A DNA stretch of 64,000 nucleotides from Ancylostoma caninum (GCA_037903475.1 JBAJFG010000347.1:3410001-3474000); one strand, 5' to 3'. Shown: positions 46,501 through 58,120, numbered from the stretch's first letter. A program made the numbers and translations. Notes: generated by a model from the letters alone, not told the origin.

Positions 46501-46594
46501 TAGTTCGCCAAAGAAGTTGTATTACTAACGCTGTTTTATGGAGCACTGGAATGTTTTCCTTATTTTTCAGTGCATTAAATAAATAAATAAATAA
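43578..46594 (+). mobile_element. CR1-like LINE, 5' truncated, inserted in the RTE element
   Basis: Starts within the C-terminal endonuclease region (about 43585-43740: FLNFFNTLDL, VLDLILSS and SDHSN motifs). It continues through the reverse transcriptase and ends in an (AAAT)n tail at about 46575-46595. The 3' tail, 5' truncation and apparent short ATG duplication (43575-43577 and 46595-46597) fit target-primed insertion. The coding region is broken in at least three places. Confidence 0.85.
43815..45931 (+). pseudogene. CR1/Jockey-type reverse transcriptase, inactive
   Basis: The first segment (43815-44561) holds the fingers region (LKKLKPSTTKAFDGIPQVVY) and ends at a TAG. Reading resumes in the same element with DFRPISIIS, EEQHGFLPGSS, VVYVDLSKAFDRVNH (first catalytic Asp) and RGVPQGGALSPLLFLIYTD. 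The active-site box reads YADN instead of YADD, so one catalytic Asp is lost. A TAA at 45264-45266 and a frameshift near 45450 follow. The C-terminal part continues at 45490-45931 (RLLYLRLFPRTNY, then SLFYRGVRVLSKIPSELI). RTs of this type copy LINE RNA at the nick. This copy cannot. Confidence 0.88.
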
Positions 46595-46911
46595 ATGTTC
46601 GGTACCATTTCCAAGTAGTCGATTGTCGCATGGTTCTAGTTGGATAACACACCAACTTCAAACGATGGTGATGTCACTGCAGCACATCTGACTGAGCTCG
46701 TCGCATTCTCGTAAAGAAGTTGGTTCCATCTGGGGTATTCCACCGGGACCCGTGAGCACGTAGTGAGAGCCAGATCAACCCCTGAGCGCGATGCGAACTC
46801 GCTGACCGCAGATCCACGAAATCTGCGCGCACTTTGCGAATATCTCGCGACATCGATGCGCGTTTCGCAAATCAAATAAAAATCAAAAATCAAGGTATCT
46901 CTGTGCAGCAT
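46595..46911 (-). pseudogene. RTE-type LINE fragment, upstream half
   Basis: The minus frame contains PRWNQLLYENATSSVRCAA and SPSFEVGV, the segment that normally leads straight into the ...LSPLLFILC block found at 43577 downward. A segment of about 55 bp (TTATCCAACTAGAACCATGC to CGAACATGGGTAA) sits between the two and also occurs alone at 47486-47545. The element had therefore received that small insert before or besides the CR1-like insertion. Confidence 0.75.
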
Positions 46912-46919
46912 TCAGAAGA

Positions 46920-48935
46920 TAAAACATGCGCACATAAAACATATGCCTAATGGATAGCGTGTTTGCCGCTCAAAAGGCAACACTGTTGTGTTGGCACTTC
47001 ACTTTAAAAACTAAGTTTTCCTGCAGACATTCCACTCTCTTCTTCTTCTATAGGCTCCTTATGCTTGCCTCATGTGTCAGAAGGTTTTCGCAGACGTTGA
47101 TTTATATAATAACTAATTTATATAATAATGAGGCGACAAATTTGAAATGCGCGCTTTTGCATTGTATAAAGTATTTTCTTAAAATAGGGTTACAACGCCT
47201 CAGTCCAAGCTTTATCCGGAACCTTTAACATCTTCCACAAAAAGAGTGACCGCTCTCCTTGGGGGTTGTCGCCGCGCCGTGACCTAAGATAGCGGGTCAC
47301 TCAAATTTTGGTTTCGTCGCCGGTTTTGGGATGTTTCTCTGCCATGGAAATCTTTACCAACGGAAGCAAGTATTCGCCTGATAGGGCAAAACCTGAGCTA
47401 TCTGGCGGCGCAAGTGCGAATTCTGATTCGAGAAATGAAGGGCAGAGCAGTCCAAGAATCGGCTGACGGTCACAATTTCGGTTAAATTACCCATGTTCGG
47501 TACCGTTTCCAAGTAGTCGGTTATCGCATGGTTCTAGTTGGGATAATGCAGCAAAAATTTTCTTAAATCCTTATATGACTCGAGGTGGTGCTCCGCAGTA
47601 GTTCTACATCTTTAACGGCATGAAACACATGGAATGGAAACTCGAAAATTTCGGTCGTTCTTCTCATACATTTCTTTGAAAATCAGGAACGAAATAATAT
47701 GTGGTATGCGTATATCAGAAAATTCTCCATGAAAAGCCCTTCCAAATAGTTCCAAAAGTTAGGAAACAGTAGTTCGGCAATCCATCTATAAAGACGTCGA
47801 AACTTCAGCGAGCATTTCAAATTTACCATCATAATAATTCGTGTTACCCACAGTGTGAGAGTGGAGAATATCACTTATGAGAACCCAACTATTTTACAGA
47901 TAGGTGCATTAGTTGTGGATTAACGTAGAATGCGTCTTTCAACGAGATGCGATAATGCGCAAGAGCTTCAATATTTCTAGGGCTAAAGAACACGAAACAT
48001 CCGGACATTGGCTAAGGAAGTGACCTACCAAGAACTAGAAAGAATAATTTCAGCAGTACCAGTCGGCCTACGATTTTTTTTATTGTACGAGTTCATTCGT
48101 GTAATGCGATCCTACAAGAGAAACTCAAGATGGTGAAACAAGTTCACGATAAGCACGGGAAAGACGGGGAAGTAGCTAAGACGTTGTTGACGCTCAAATG
48201 GCATTTCAACAACACTGGGACCAACATTTTGACACCTGTTATCAGCGTCTACGCTTGTTTGCTTCCATGACGTAGTGATTTTTGTCTGGTCTCTAGTGAG
48301 TGCAATCGTAAAGCCCGTCTCTCGGAGAATGATTCAGCTCGTAGGTCATTGATCCATGTGAATTCAATAGAAACGGCTACTCTCATTGCGCATTTTTTCT
48401 ACGGAAGACAATAGTCATCTATGGAGGGTGTCTGCTACGTATTCGAGCGCCTTCACCATGATGTCTCATGAGAGGTTCAGGTTCTTGAAATGAAGTAGGA
48501 GAAGGTGATTCAGACTGTTTGCTCCTAGCCAGAAGGAACAATTCTTGTTCAGGTTTCCTGGGCTGTCTCAGTGGATGGTGTCCTCTACCATGAACCCTTA
48601 GCCGTTATCCGTTCTTCGGTAACCCGTATCCACTCAATTTCGGCCATACCGTTTGCCTCATCTTGAAAGACCTCGTGTCTTTTTATCCTTGATGCTAAGC
48701 AATTCTGATTTTCAAAACCACCTTCGGTGCCATGACACCGATCTTTGGATCTTTAGCAAAAAAAGAAAATAGTTGCCGGCTATCCATGTCAGACAACAAG
48801 CACTCTTGCGACGGCAAACATGAGAATCGTCGTAAACGAGAAAATTCTTATCATTGGGGACGAAACCATAATATGCGACGGTGGTCGACCAAGCACACAA
48901 AAACACGGCGGAGATGAATTGTTTCGACGTGTGAA
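46920..48935. other. No gene; copy of a 55 bp repeat at 47486-47545
   Basis: TTACCCATGTTCGGTACCGT followed by TTCCAAGTAGTCGG and CGCATGGTTCTAGTTGGGATAA is an uninterrupted copy of the sequence that the CR1-like LINE split at 43577/46595. Otherwise only short, unassignable frames. Confidence 0.55.
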
Positions 48936-48942
48936 GTGGTCT

Positions 48943-51900
48943 CTACACGTATGGAAGAGGTAGGGACGGTTTGCACGTTGGTCTACCACAAGCCGTTTTC
49001 CAATCCTTGATGGTGTGCTTTGCCGCGAACGCTGCGAACTTCTCTTTAGGTATCCAGCCAGATTTGTCGGCGATCTTCGAGAGTTCAGGTGTATACTTTG
49101 CCTGAAATCTCGTGGAGTAATTCAGGAGAATTCCTAAAAGTAGGCCTACCTTATAGATGATATGCTTGTCTATTGGGTCGGGATCGTGGTTGAGGATCCG
49201 AACGCTTGGCGAAGGTAAATTTCTGAAAGAAATGGAATAGTGCATATTTCTTCTCTTGCTCATTAAAGACAGCACCTGTATTCCAGCAAAAATCCTGCCG
49301 AAGTTGTCAGTTCGTGCCTGTCGACACCCAGCAGTTTCAAGACGGCCAATGTTACTTCCGTGTGCTGAAAGGGCAACTGTACTTTCCTGATCAACTAGTC
49401 AAGGCATATGTACGAACCGACGAGTATCCAATTACTCGGGGACCTTTTCCTTTGACAGCGTTGTCGATCGATTCCAGTATGTGGTTCAACCACACACCTC
49501 CCATCAAATTCCTGCATGGTTCATACTCGGTGCAACGAATTTGGTGTTTCTCACCTGAAAAGCAAGCGGTAATGAGAAGTGTCTGAAGTGGATGGACACT
49601 GATATATTGCATTACTGGTGACAGTGAGACGGAGTAAGCTCAAACGCGGAGTCTCTCAGGCTCTTGTTCGAAGTGGGAGCGAAGATGAAAAGCTAAATTT
49701 CTAATGATAACCAGTCAGAACTCACTTCGGTGGCCCAGATTAGAAGTATCATTTACTTTAAAAGCAGTGTGTCACCTCAAGGGTAGCTTTCGAGATCCTT
49801 ACTTCATCCGAACGTACGCGAGCCGCTGAGTGCAAAGAGGAAGCTTTCAGAGAAACGCCGAGAACCCCACAAGTTACGGCTTTGTTTGGCCCAAAATTGC
49901 GAAATTCTCGGCCGGTGCACGAGAGGCTTCATTTCGCTGAAGGGCTTGCTCAGGGTGCGGCATGGCATTCGAACACAGCAGTACTTGTTCACTCGACAAG
50001 AGCTACTATTAAGGAGCTCGTTAATGTGCAACCTTAACTTTTCATTCGCGTTTTCTAGAAGAGCATACATAGCGCCAAATTTAGGTCCGACTCAAAATTT
50101 TTAAAACACATGATCGAAGCAGATTCTCTACCGCATCCTGCTTCCACGCTTGATCAATCGTGCTCCCTCCTCAAAGAGTAATTATAAGATAATGGATAGA
50201 ATTTCGACCGTTCATGTGTGGCAAATGACCCAAAATCTCATACCGAGCTCTGTCGAAGTTATTTCGTGGAAAGAACGATTACAGTGGACTATATCAGATT
50301 TTCGGATTTCGTTTTCTTTTCGAATAGCTCAGTATTACAATTTTCAGTTACTACTCAGTATAACTATCCAATCAGTATCTACGTATTTCTATTTTCTTCT
50401 GAGCATACTTCTCATCTCATGTTCCACCCTCTGAGCCGTTCCTCATTTTAGCCTACGACAGCCAGAAGTTGGCTGAAGAAGAGCAACGGCTGATTAGGCT
50501 GATTCAGCTGCACACGACGCGTCTCGTTGCAGCGGGGCAAAATCTCTGCTGTGCACTTTTTTCTATGGAAGTACCCTGATCGTCTACTGTCAGTGACATG
50601 AATGGTCTCTTCGCCGGATCAGGCCGATGGGCGCACCACATCCCTTTTCGTTCATACTATCTGTGGGTTAAAAATGGACTGGAGTGGAATGTTGGTCTAG
50701 CATTGTTGGCTGCGCACACCCCTCCAATTTTTTCGTCGTGGAGAACTTTCTGAACGAGTTTTCCACGAGTTCCAATTTTCTGTGTTCAATTTGGTTGGAA
50801 TCAGATTGAGAGCTCTCGAAAAAGTATTTCTAGGCTCGGGTGTAAGCAAGCCCACCGAATGATAGCACTGCTTGTTTGAACGTGGCACCACTGAAGCCAG
50901 GAAGAGACGGGTTGGCTATCCAAGAGGGATAAGGCGATCCGTACAGGTCCTGAACAGTGAAAAAAGAGAATCAGGGAATCTAGCAAGGACTCGAATCCAC
51001 TCCATGAAAAAGGTTACCATCTCGATGATGTTGTCCGCAAGATCGGCAGCACTGCTGACCGACGCTGTCCAGTTGGTGTTTCGCGCTATATAGCTCAGCA
51101 ACCTCTGCAGATGAATCACTATAAAATTGCTGAATATCTATTACTCGCTGCAGATTTTCACTTACTCTATTGTCGGACACGATCTTTGCCAAATCAGGAA
51201 GAGTATCCTTGGATATCGGGTTCCAAGCTGAAACTTGCTGTAGAATCAGTGACTGGGCGAAAACGGGAACATCCACCCCACCTTGATCCGAAGCAGGACA
51301 GTCCTTCACCGCGTACATCCGTAGAAGAGGATCATCTATGGAGTACGGCACTGGGCTCCAGAAATCGAACTGTTTTCTTTGCCAATCTGCCCACCCTGTG
51401 GGCGTGTAAAACCCAGCCAATGCAGTCTACAACGACATTTTGTATGTGGGCGCCTCGTATACCAAGACAGAACTACACCTGTAGAGTCATCTGGCATCTA
51501 TTCGCAGAACTTGAGTAGTACTTAGCCTGAGGTGGTAGATAGTTGCCATCAACCAAGTCACCGACGAATCTTCGTAGTTCCCGACCGAGACCGTATGCCT
51601 GCCTCTTGCCGAACTGAACATCGCTTTGTAAAGGACAAGGGGAACGCTGCTGTGACACGTTTGCTAACCAATTCCTCCACAGCTTGTCGCCCTGTCGCGT
51701 TGCTTTTGCTATCGTTTGTAAGCAAAATGATAGGTTTTTCTACGTCTGGATAGAATTCCTCTGTCAGACTCTATCTTCAACTGCAGTAGCGACCAGTAAA
51801 ACATAATCAAAGGCAATGCTGGCGGTAGAGTTTTCTTCTAAAAATCACCACTGCATTGAGCTCTATCGAAGTTATTTTGTGGAAAGAAGGAGTACGTTGA

Positions 51901-52713
51901 ACTCCATCAGAGCTTTGAATTTAGTACTATTTCGTCAATACTGAGCTGACGTATGGAAAAGAATTTGATTGTCAAAAAAAACCTCTAATCATATCTTACT
52001 GGCTGCTACCGTATATCTATTTAAAAAATTCCAAGAGCTTATAACACTATTTGACATTCAGAGCAGCTGAATCCTTTACCATCTCGAAAAGATTTTTTAT
52101 TCGCTTTCTAAGAAAGTATAAGGAATTCTCGTTTCTCCTGTATACTTCACGTTTCTTGAAACACCACTGATAACGAACGTAAGTTCGTCCGGATGAGCCG
52201 GACACGGCTCCGTTTAAAAACAGCAGCAGCTCTGTCAGGGAGTTTTACGATCTGCATGTGCGCTGCATAAGTGGAAACAAAATGTGTGGCAGGAATGAAA
52301 TTTTCGCACAAAACCAGTAAGCACACTATAGAAGTGGATCAGCGGTTGCCCTACAATATGTAGGCTGTAGACATACAGCAAAATGAACAAGCTCGGATCT
52401 TCGCAGTTGGGAAGTTTCTTTCCACACTGGTATCCCCTGAGTGATCCCAGCAGCATGTAGTCGAGTGGTCAACCTGTGTGAGCTCAGTGTTTCCCTCGAA
52501 ACCCCATGCAGATGGTGTCTTGTACACAAACTGTTCCGGATTCCTATTTCCGTGTCTTGTACCCCATAGTACAAGTTTCGTGTTCGGATCTGAAACATGT
52601 CGAGACTACAGAAAGATATTCTCAAGAAAGTTCCAAATTTCAAGAAAAAAGTGACACTTACCTCGTCTAACTATTTCGGCCGTGTTGGGATGTGTCAAAA
52701 TCGTCCGGATCAT
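48943..52713 (-). CDS. Histidine acid phosphatase family protein, 11 exons
   Basis: Exons: 52662-52713, 52474-52589, 51479-51613, 51282-51426, 51166-51227, 51018-51104, 50856-50949, 49418-49554, 49276-49364, 49150-49222 and 48943-49101. They join in one frame of 1149 nt (382 residues and TAG), close to the family length. Every junction is GT/AG and in phase. The motif RHGNRNP (residues 29-35) is the catalytic His loop. YYSSSANRCQMTLQ follows at 88-101. WIANPSLPGF, CTEYEPCRNLMGGVWLNHI and the distal HTE (277-279, where acid phosphatases usually have HD) complete the fold. The enzyme would hydrolyse phosphomonoesters through a phosphohistidine. Relatives are lysosomal or secreted. The modelled ATG gives no convincing signal peptide, so a further 5' exon is likely, or the AG just upstream (GTTCAG/AGCTTAC) is used. 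Intron 7 (1.3 kb) contains a dispersed repeat. Confidence 0.9.
49757..50105. repeat. Dispersed repeat inside the phosphatase intron
   Basis: Begins TTTAAAAGCAGTGTGTCACC and includes GCGAGCCGCTGAG, CGAAATTCTCGGCC and GAGAGGCTTCATT. It matches, in inverse orientation, the body of the TTAA MITE at 57358-57819 (GCCGAGGATTTCGAAATTCT, GAATGAAGCCTCTCG). The far end is not conserved. Confidence 0.7.
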
Positions 52714-52719
52714 TAGCAC

Positions 52720-53550
52720 CAAAAAAGTAAGCTCTGAACATTATTCGGAACAGACTATTAATTTGGATATAAACATGCTGATTCCTGTTGCAATCGCGAG
52801 TTGTTTTGTACAAAACAATATATCTAAACTAATGCACTTTTTCAGCGTGATCAGCGCATGAGATTATTTTCATCAGCTTTCTATGAAATTTGTTGCAGTT
52901 CTTAAAGCATTTGAGGCAGCGCTTGACGAGTAGTGCTCATTTTTCTGCTTAATAGTTACTCTCATTCTTCTAGAACAGAATCAACAATTCCTTTAACGCA
53001 GGCCATCTCTACTAAGAGATGAAACATTCTGTGATTATTGTCCTAGTTTTCACCGAAATTTTGATCATAACAGGATTTCTGAGAGTTGTTGAGCACGACC
53101 TTGAAAAACTCAAAAAAACCTACTTGTTGCGAGCATTCTGATCAAAAAGGAATCCCACCGCTAGTGTGCTGCAGCTTGGTTTCGAAGGGTTTAAAGAGCT
53201 AGCCTTATATATACACAGAGAGCGCTGCTATTTACGGTTCATATCGCCTTGCCAGTGGCCTTGCTGCTTTCTCATGCAGACGAGAAACTGAGCTAACCTA
53301 TTGTGTGAGCAGAAAAGATCAAAAGTCACCTCCGAATGCGGTCGTTAGAATACCAAACACGTCGCAGCGCGGAAAAACCTGCACATCTTTAGAGGCTCCT
53401 TTCGAAAAAAAATGGGAGATATATTCTAGACAGCTTTAACGTTATTTTTTAGTGTTAATGGTTTGCAAAGAAGTTATGAAAAAGTTTAAATTTTTTCTTC
53501 AGTTTTTCTTTCTTGCGTCGGAGGATGTAAGACGTAGTAAAGTGAGAAGA
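52720..53550. other. Upstream of the phosphatase gene; no gene seen
   Basis: AT-rich sequence with only short frames. It would hold any promoter or upstream signal-peptide exon of the phosphatase gene. I cannot identify either. Confidence 0.45.
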
Positions 53551-53556
53551 TCTTAA

Positions 53557-53894
53557 AGGCAGTGTCCAAGCTCAGGAACAATCTACGGTGTTGGATATCA
53601 GAAGATGAACGGAGCGACGCTGATTACAGTGGTGGAGACATCTCAGCTTAGAAGTAGAGAAAACCCACTTTTTGAACCCCCTATTTTTGGAGGAAACGGG
53701 CACCCCAGCGCATCGACATCTCGTACATGAAGTTTGCTCCGCGATCGACTGATACCTCCGCTGCAACTGAAAAGGGTTCAAAAAGTGGGTTTTCTGCACT
53801 TTCGAGCTGAGATTCCTCCACCATTGTAATCAGCTTCGCCGCGGGCATCTTCTTTTACCCAATACCCCAAATTGGTAGACCTTGGACACTGCCT
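53557..53894. mobile_element. TTAA-flanked fold-back MITE, 338 bp
   Basis: Ends AGGCAGTGTCCAAGCTCAGG and (inward from the right) AGGCAGTGTCCAAGGTCTAC, flanked by TTAA at 53553-53556 and 53895-53898. Internal arms GAAAACCCACTTTTTGAACC and GGTTCAAAAAGTGGGTTTTC are also complementary, so most of the element folds back. Confidence 0.85.
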
Positions 53895-54103
53895 TTAAAA
53901 TTTTGAGAACTATATGAAAGAGAAAGTCTTCATGGGAGAAAGAGAGTCTCGTTCGAGCCAAAACAAACATGACCTTAAAATCATCCTATAAAAGGGAACG
54001 TTCGTAAACGGAACCTGGTTTTCCAGTCGAGAAGCAGTAGAATATTCCAACACATCCTGCTGCCAAAGAATTTCATTTCGAGAACAAGAGACTCTTAATC
54101 AGG

Positions 54104-55206
54104 GCTGTGCGTTACTAACGTAACGGATTAACGCATTAACGCGTAACGGCCTCTTTTGACCTAACGTAACGAATTAACGAAAAACCCTAAAAAATCGTTA
54201 TAACCCAGTTCGTTAGTAGACCACATATTATCTAAAATGCCTACTTTTCTTGCTTTACACAACATTCTCCTAATATACAGAAGACTACACGCATAATTAC
54301 GAGGATTCTGGAATATAATCTGCAGTAAGGCACATCGAAGAACGATCTGCTTTCATGAACATTTTATCATTCTGTTGAGGTTGAATGTATAATTCTAATG
54401 AGACCATTAGTAAATCTGCAACTATTTTAGGAAGTGGGCGAATACCTTACGAATAGTCATCAATCTGTATTGATCCTCTTGAGTATAGGAGAAGCGGTAC
54501 TAACATCGCGAAATTCCCTCATATTAAAATGCTGGCATATAAATACCTTTCCGCACCAACAACTGAGTGCAAGCGTCTCTTCTCAAAGCAGCTTGATTGT
54601 GCCAGATTTAAAAACCATCACGACTGTAGAAAACTTGAAAAAAAAAACTATTATTTTCGCACCATAACATACTTATATGTACTAGGATTCTGATGTCTGC
54701 CTTGACCTTTGAGCCTCTCACTTTCTTTCATGAAGCCTAAGATCTTCAACGTTCTCATCCATTCCTACTGCCAAAGATTTATTGAGAAAATTGTGAAGCA
54801 AAATGACCCAACTTTCAAGCAAAAGGATCTCTACCATTTGTTTTTTTTTTCAGTCGTCTGACGACTGCCTATGTTTGTTTTTCTGTATCAGTTGAAAAAA
54901 TGATCATTTTTAGATGCTTTCATCATGTTACACCTTACAATCAGAGCCAGAATTAAACAATGTTTGCATTTGATTCAATTTTTTTTTGTTGAATCTGCAG
55001 CTTATTTGCTTTCAATAACGGTCAGGTAACTCGATTGCTTGTTACAGCTGATTAAAGCTATCAAATATTCAAAAACCAGTCTTCTAACGATTTGACGGAT
55101 TGACAGATTAACGCAATAACGCATAACAGCCATTTTTGGCCTAACGTAACGATTTTTCACATTTTCTTAACATCTCCGTTCATTAGCGTTATCCACTCTG
55201 ACATTG
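54104..55206 (+). mobile_element. hAT transposon relic with dimerisation-domain fragment
   Basis: The left end region CAGGGCTGTGCGTTACTAAC is hAT-like. The repetitive TAACGTAACG/ATTAACGCATTAACG block near it recurs inverted-like near the right side (55085-55160). Around 54515-54600 the plus strand encodes FPHIKMLAYKYLSAPTTECK and RLFS, the hAT C-terminal dimerisation signature, followed by a VENLKK-type end. The DDE and zinc-finger parts are not recognisable, so this is an internally deleted relic. Confidence 0.7.
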
Positions 55207-55229
55207 CATCTTTAATTCTGCTTCCTTTG

Positions 55230-55732
55230 AATATAGCTATATCATCAAGCAATCTTGCCGAGGTCTGCTACGACACCTCCTGACATCAGACCTCCAGTTG
55301 GTAGCTATTAGGGCCCAAGAGTCTTGTATTCCTTTAGTGAGTTTCTTAGCGTTGATCCTCTTCCTTTTGAGAGCCGACTGTACCCAGTCCTTGAGGCCTG
55401 TTCTGCGTCTGGATCACCGTTGCACTAATCTTCTCGGACTGACGAATCCCGAAAATGGCGCGCCCTAGTCATCGTTGAGCTTATCTAAGTGCTATGGCTA
55501 GTTCCTTTGTCCATGCTCAGGTCTCACAACCGTAAAGAATTGCTGGCAGGATGCATGCGTGAATCAATTTTCCTTTAAGTCGAATTTCAACGCTTGGGGA
55601 TCGCAAGAACGTCCGGTATTTGAAATAGCTTTCTTTCCTAGCTTGAATTCTTCTACACATCTCCTTCAATGTACATTTACACATTTCGCATGAACTACTC
55701 CATGCTAGCATAGAAAAGTCGCTATTTTGCAA
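55230..55732 (-). pseudogene. RTE-type LINE C-terminal fragment
   Basis: Minus strand: RSPSVEIRLKGKLIHACILP, AILYGCETWA, then with frameshifts a FGIRQSEKIS-like segment and a region resembling DSWALIATNW. This order (colony of Leu/Tyr-Gly-Cys-Glu-Thr-Trp followed by the basic C-terminal region) is typical of RTE reverse transcriptase ends. It is decayed and lacks the catalytic domain. Confidence 0.7.
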
Positions 55733-55739
55733 AAGTGGG

Positions 55740-57350
55740 AATTTCTGTTGAACCGTTGACTGGTTGGATGAGTCATGCGACCGATTATGGAATCAAATCC
55801 TCTTCCATCTTGCCTTCAAGCTGCTCAAAAAAAACTGGCATTCTCCATTGGCACTATTCCTTCGCAACCCATGTGGCATACATACATTCACCATCAGCAT
55901 TCCTTTGATCGACATTGTTTACGCCAAATCGTCCAGTGGCGAAAAAAATTGATCTGTGGTGGCGCTTTGTCTCGGCATCGTGTGCCGCGTTACGTTTAGG
56001 CCAAGTGAATTCTCACGAAGCGCAGCTTGGCCGCGGTCCTTGACCGCTTGGAAGGTTAACCCTTGTCACGGACATAGTAGAAAGGCTGATGTCATCTCCG
56101 TCAATGTGAGACTGCTTTCATACTCGACCGACGGTGAGGGCGGTTGGTGAATAAAAGATGCATATTGACAGGCGGGACAGACGGAGCGGTCGGAATATTC
56201 TCCGCTTGGGTGTTCAGACTTCGGTCGCATTCACAGCCGAAAAAATATGCTAACCAAACATTTCATTAATGTAAACAGGGAAGTGGTTGTGATGATCCGA
56301 GTGCTTATTGACCGGTCTATCAGGAATGTAGGACTGTTTTCACTGATTAACCGGATAGCAGGCTGCTCCACTAATCACTACAGCGTTAGAATTTCCGAAG
56401 GGATGAGCGTATTTTTGCTCGCCGAAAAAACACAGTCGGCAGCGACCGATTTCTCACCGCTTAGTATGAACACAGACGGGGGAACGAGGGTGTATGATCT
56501 CACTTTTTGTGAACTTTGAATTCCATAACTAACAATTATTAACTTAGAAGGAGTTTCAACGAAGCAGTAGTTGGAAATCGGCTAAATATGTGGAAGAATG
56601 TTGTGTAAAAGCTATTATTATAGTTTGCAGTTCACTTACATAGTTTCGGAGGAAAGGCTTGAATAATCAGAAGTTTAGTTAAAGCTGCTGGTTTTTCGAG
56701 TGTCTGGTAGAGTACATGCGTAGGTTTTACCCAAGTGATCATCGTCGCCAACGTCGTATAATTCGCAGAAATGCAGTTTCAAAGCTTTCAAATGCGGTTG
56801 GCGGCTTGCAAATGCGTACAAAGACATGCGCAGGTTTTTGGGAAAACTAAGATTGAAGTGAGAAGTTGGACCGGGTTTCAATTGGAACGGTTTTTCAGCG
56901 AAAACATGGAACTGGAACAACAGCTACGAAGCAAAATAATTTCCAATATTCGAATTTTTGGCCTGAAATATTCGAATATTCGAAAATTCGGATAATTCGG
57001 GACCCTCGAGTTTTCGAGAATTCGAATTTTCGAACATTCGAATCTTTGAATTTTTCGGTGCTCCTGAAGTCTCGAATATTCGAACATTTGGACAAATATT
57101 CGGATTTCATTCGATTTGGTCATGACTCGAGCCACATCCTGAGCTGCGCCGAATGTCGGTGAAAATTCCACAACTGGAAGTCGCACACTAGCTAAATATG
57201 AGGAGTGCATCTTTATCTGCCGATAGACTCTGAGGTATCTTCTTCGTGCTAGTAAAAAAACCAAAGCTTCATTCTCGTGATATGCGCTAGCTGCATTCCA
57301 ACCACCATTTGTTGTTTTTGAGAAAGCAATGAACCGCATTAGGTTCGATC
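55740..57350. other. No gene; TTCGAA-rich tract at 56940-57110
   Basis: Between 56940 and 57110 TTCGAATATTCG, TTTTCGAGAATTCG and TTCGAACATTCG units recur with no fixed period, so the tract is self-complementary and gives matching frames on both strands. The frame at 56247-56519 has no recognised domain. Confidence 0.5.
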
Positions 57351-57357
57351 ATCTTAA

Positions 57358-57819
57358 AGGCAGTGTATCACATCATGATGGGTATCGAGATACTAACATG
57401 ATCCGGTCCTACTCGACGTGCTGATATGCTTGGAAACCGAAAAGGGCGCCAAAAAACCTTATTTTGAAGCCAATTTTGATATTGGAACGGACGATTTGTC
57501 TTGCTAGGAAGCTCGAAGAAGCGGAGCTGAGAAGTTGAGATTGCACATTAAAATGAACTTCTCTGCAGTAGTTATTATCGAATGAACAACTACTGCCGTG
57601 TTCGAAAACAATGCCGCACCCTCACCAAACTTTAACCACAGAATGAAGCCTCTCGTCCTCTGGCCGAGGATTTCGAAATTCTCGGCCAAATGAACCCGGA
57701 ACTCATGGTGTTTTCGACATTACCCTGAAACTTGAAGGACATCGTTGTGCTCAGCGGCTCGCATATGTTCGACTGAGATGAGAATCTCAGACGCGTTCCC
57801 TGAGGTGAGACATTGCCTT
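57358..57819. mobile_element. TTAA-flanked MITE, 462 bp
   Basis: Ends AGGCAGTGTATCACATCA and (inward from the right) AGGCAATGTCTCACCTCA are inverted repeats flanked by TTAA (57354-57357, 57820-57823). The end sequence matches the family of 53557-53894, and the body matches the repeat inside the phosphatase intron. No coding frame of note. Confidence 0.83.
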
Positions 57820-57829
57820 TAAGCCGAAG

Positions 57830-58108
57830 CTGTAGGACCTTCGGCAGCTTTGATTACGTGTACCACAAACATGTGGATCATACACGTGTTGTTGTCAACG
57901 TCATCATATGTTAGATATTTATTTATTAATTTATTTACTTACCTATTCAGTCAGTTGCAAGATAAGGCTGGCTGGAGATGAGATACGGAATAATACTTAG
58001 TTATTGACTTACTTTAGTTAGTAGATGATTTTCCCCTATTTATGTTGCTAGGCTACGTGGTAAGTCAATAAATCAAAGTCAGGCAGTCAAATTGATGTTG
58101 TGGAGTAC
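57830..58108. other. AT-rich flank of the LTR element
   Basis: Low-complexity TTTATT-rich sequence. The pentamer GTACT at 58105-58109 matches GTACT directly after the 3' LTR (62170-62174). Confidence 0.4.
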
Positions 58109-58120
58109 TATAAAGGAAAG

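Noticed and set aside
51640..51850. Minus frame (EFYPDVEKPIILLTN and a preceding TAVEDR) first considered as the N-terminal exon of the phosphatase with a lost RHG motif
   Set aside because: The exon at 52474-52589 carries the intact RHGNRNP and joins in phase to 51613. The 51.7 kb sequence needs a frameshift to join and is better treated as intronic.
52183..52205. GTCCGG-ATGA-GCCGGAC hairpin resembling the Helitron-like 3' hairpin
   Set aside because: It is not followed by a CTRR end at 10-12 nt, and the surrounding tail sequence does not match the two copies.
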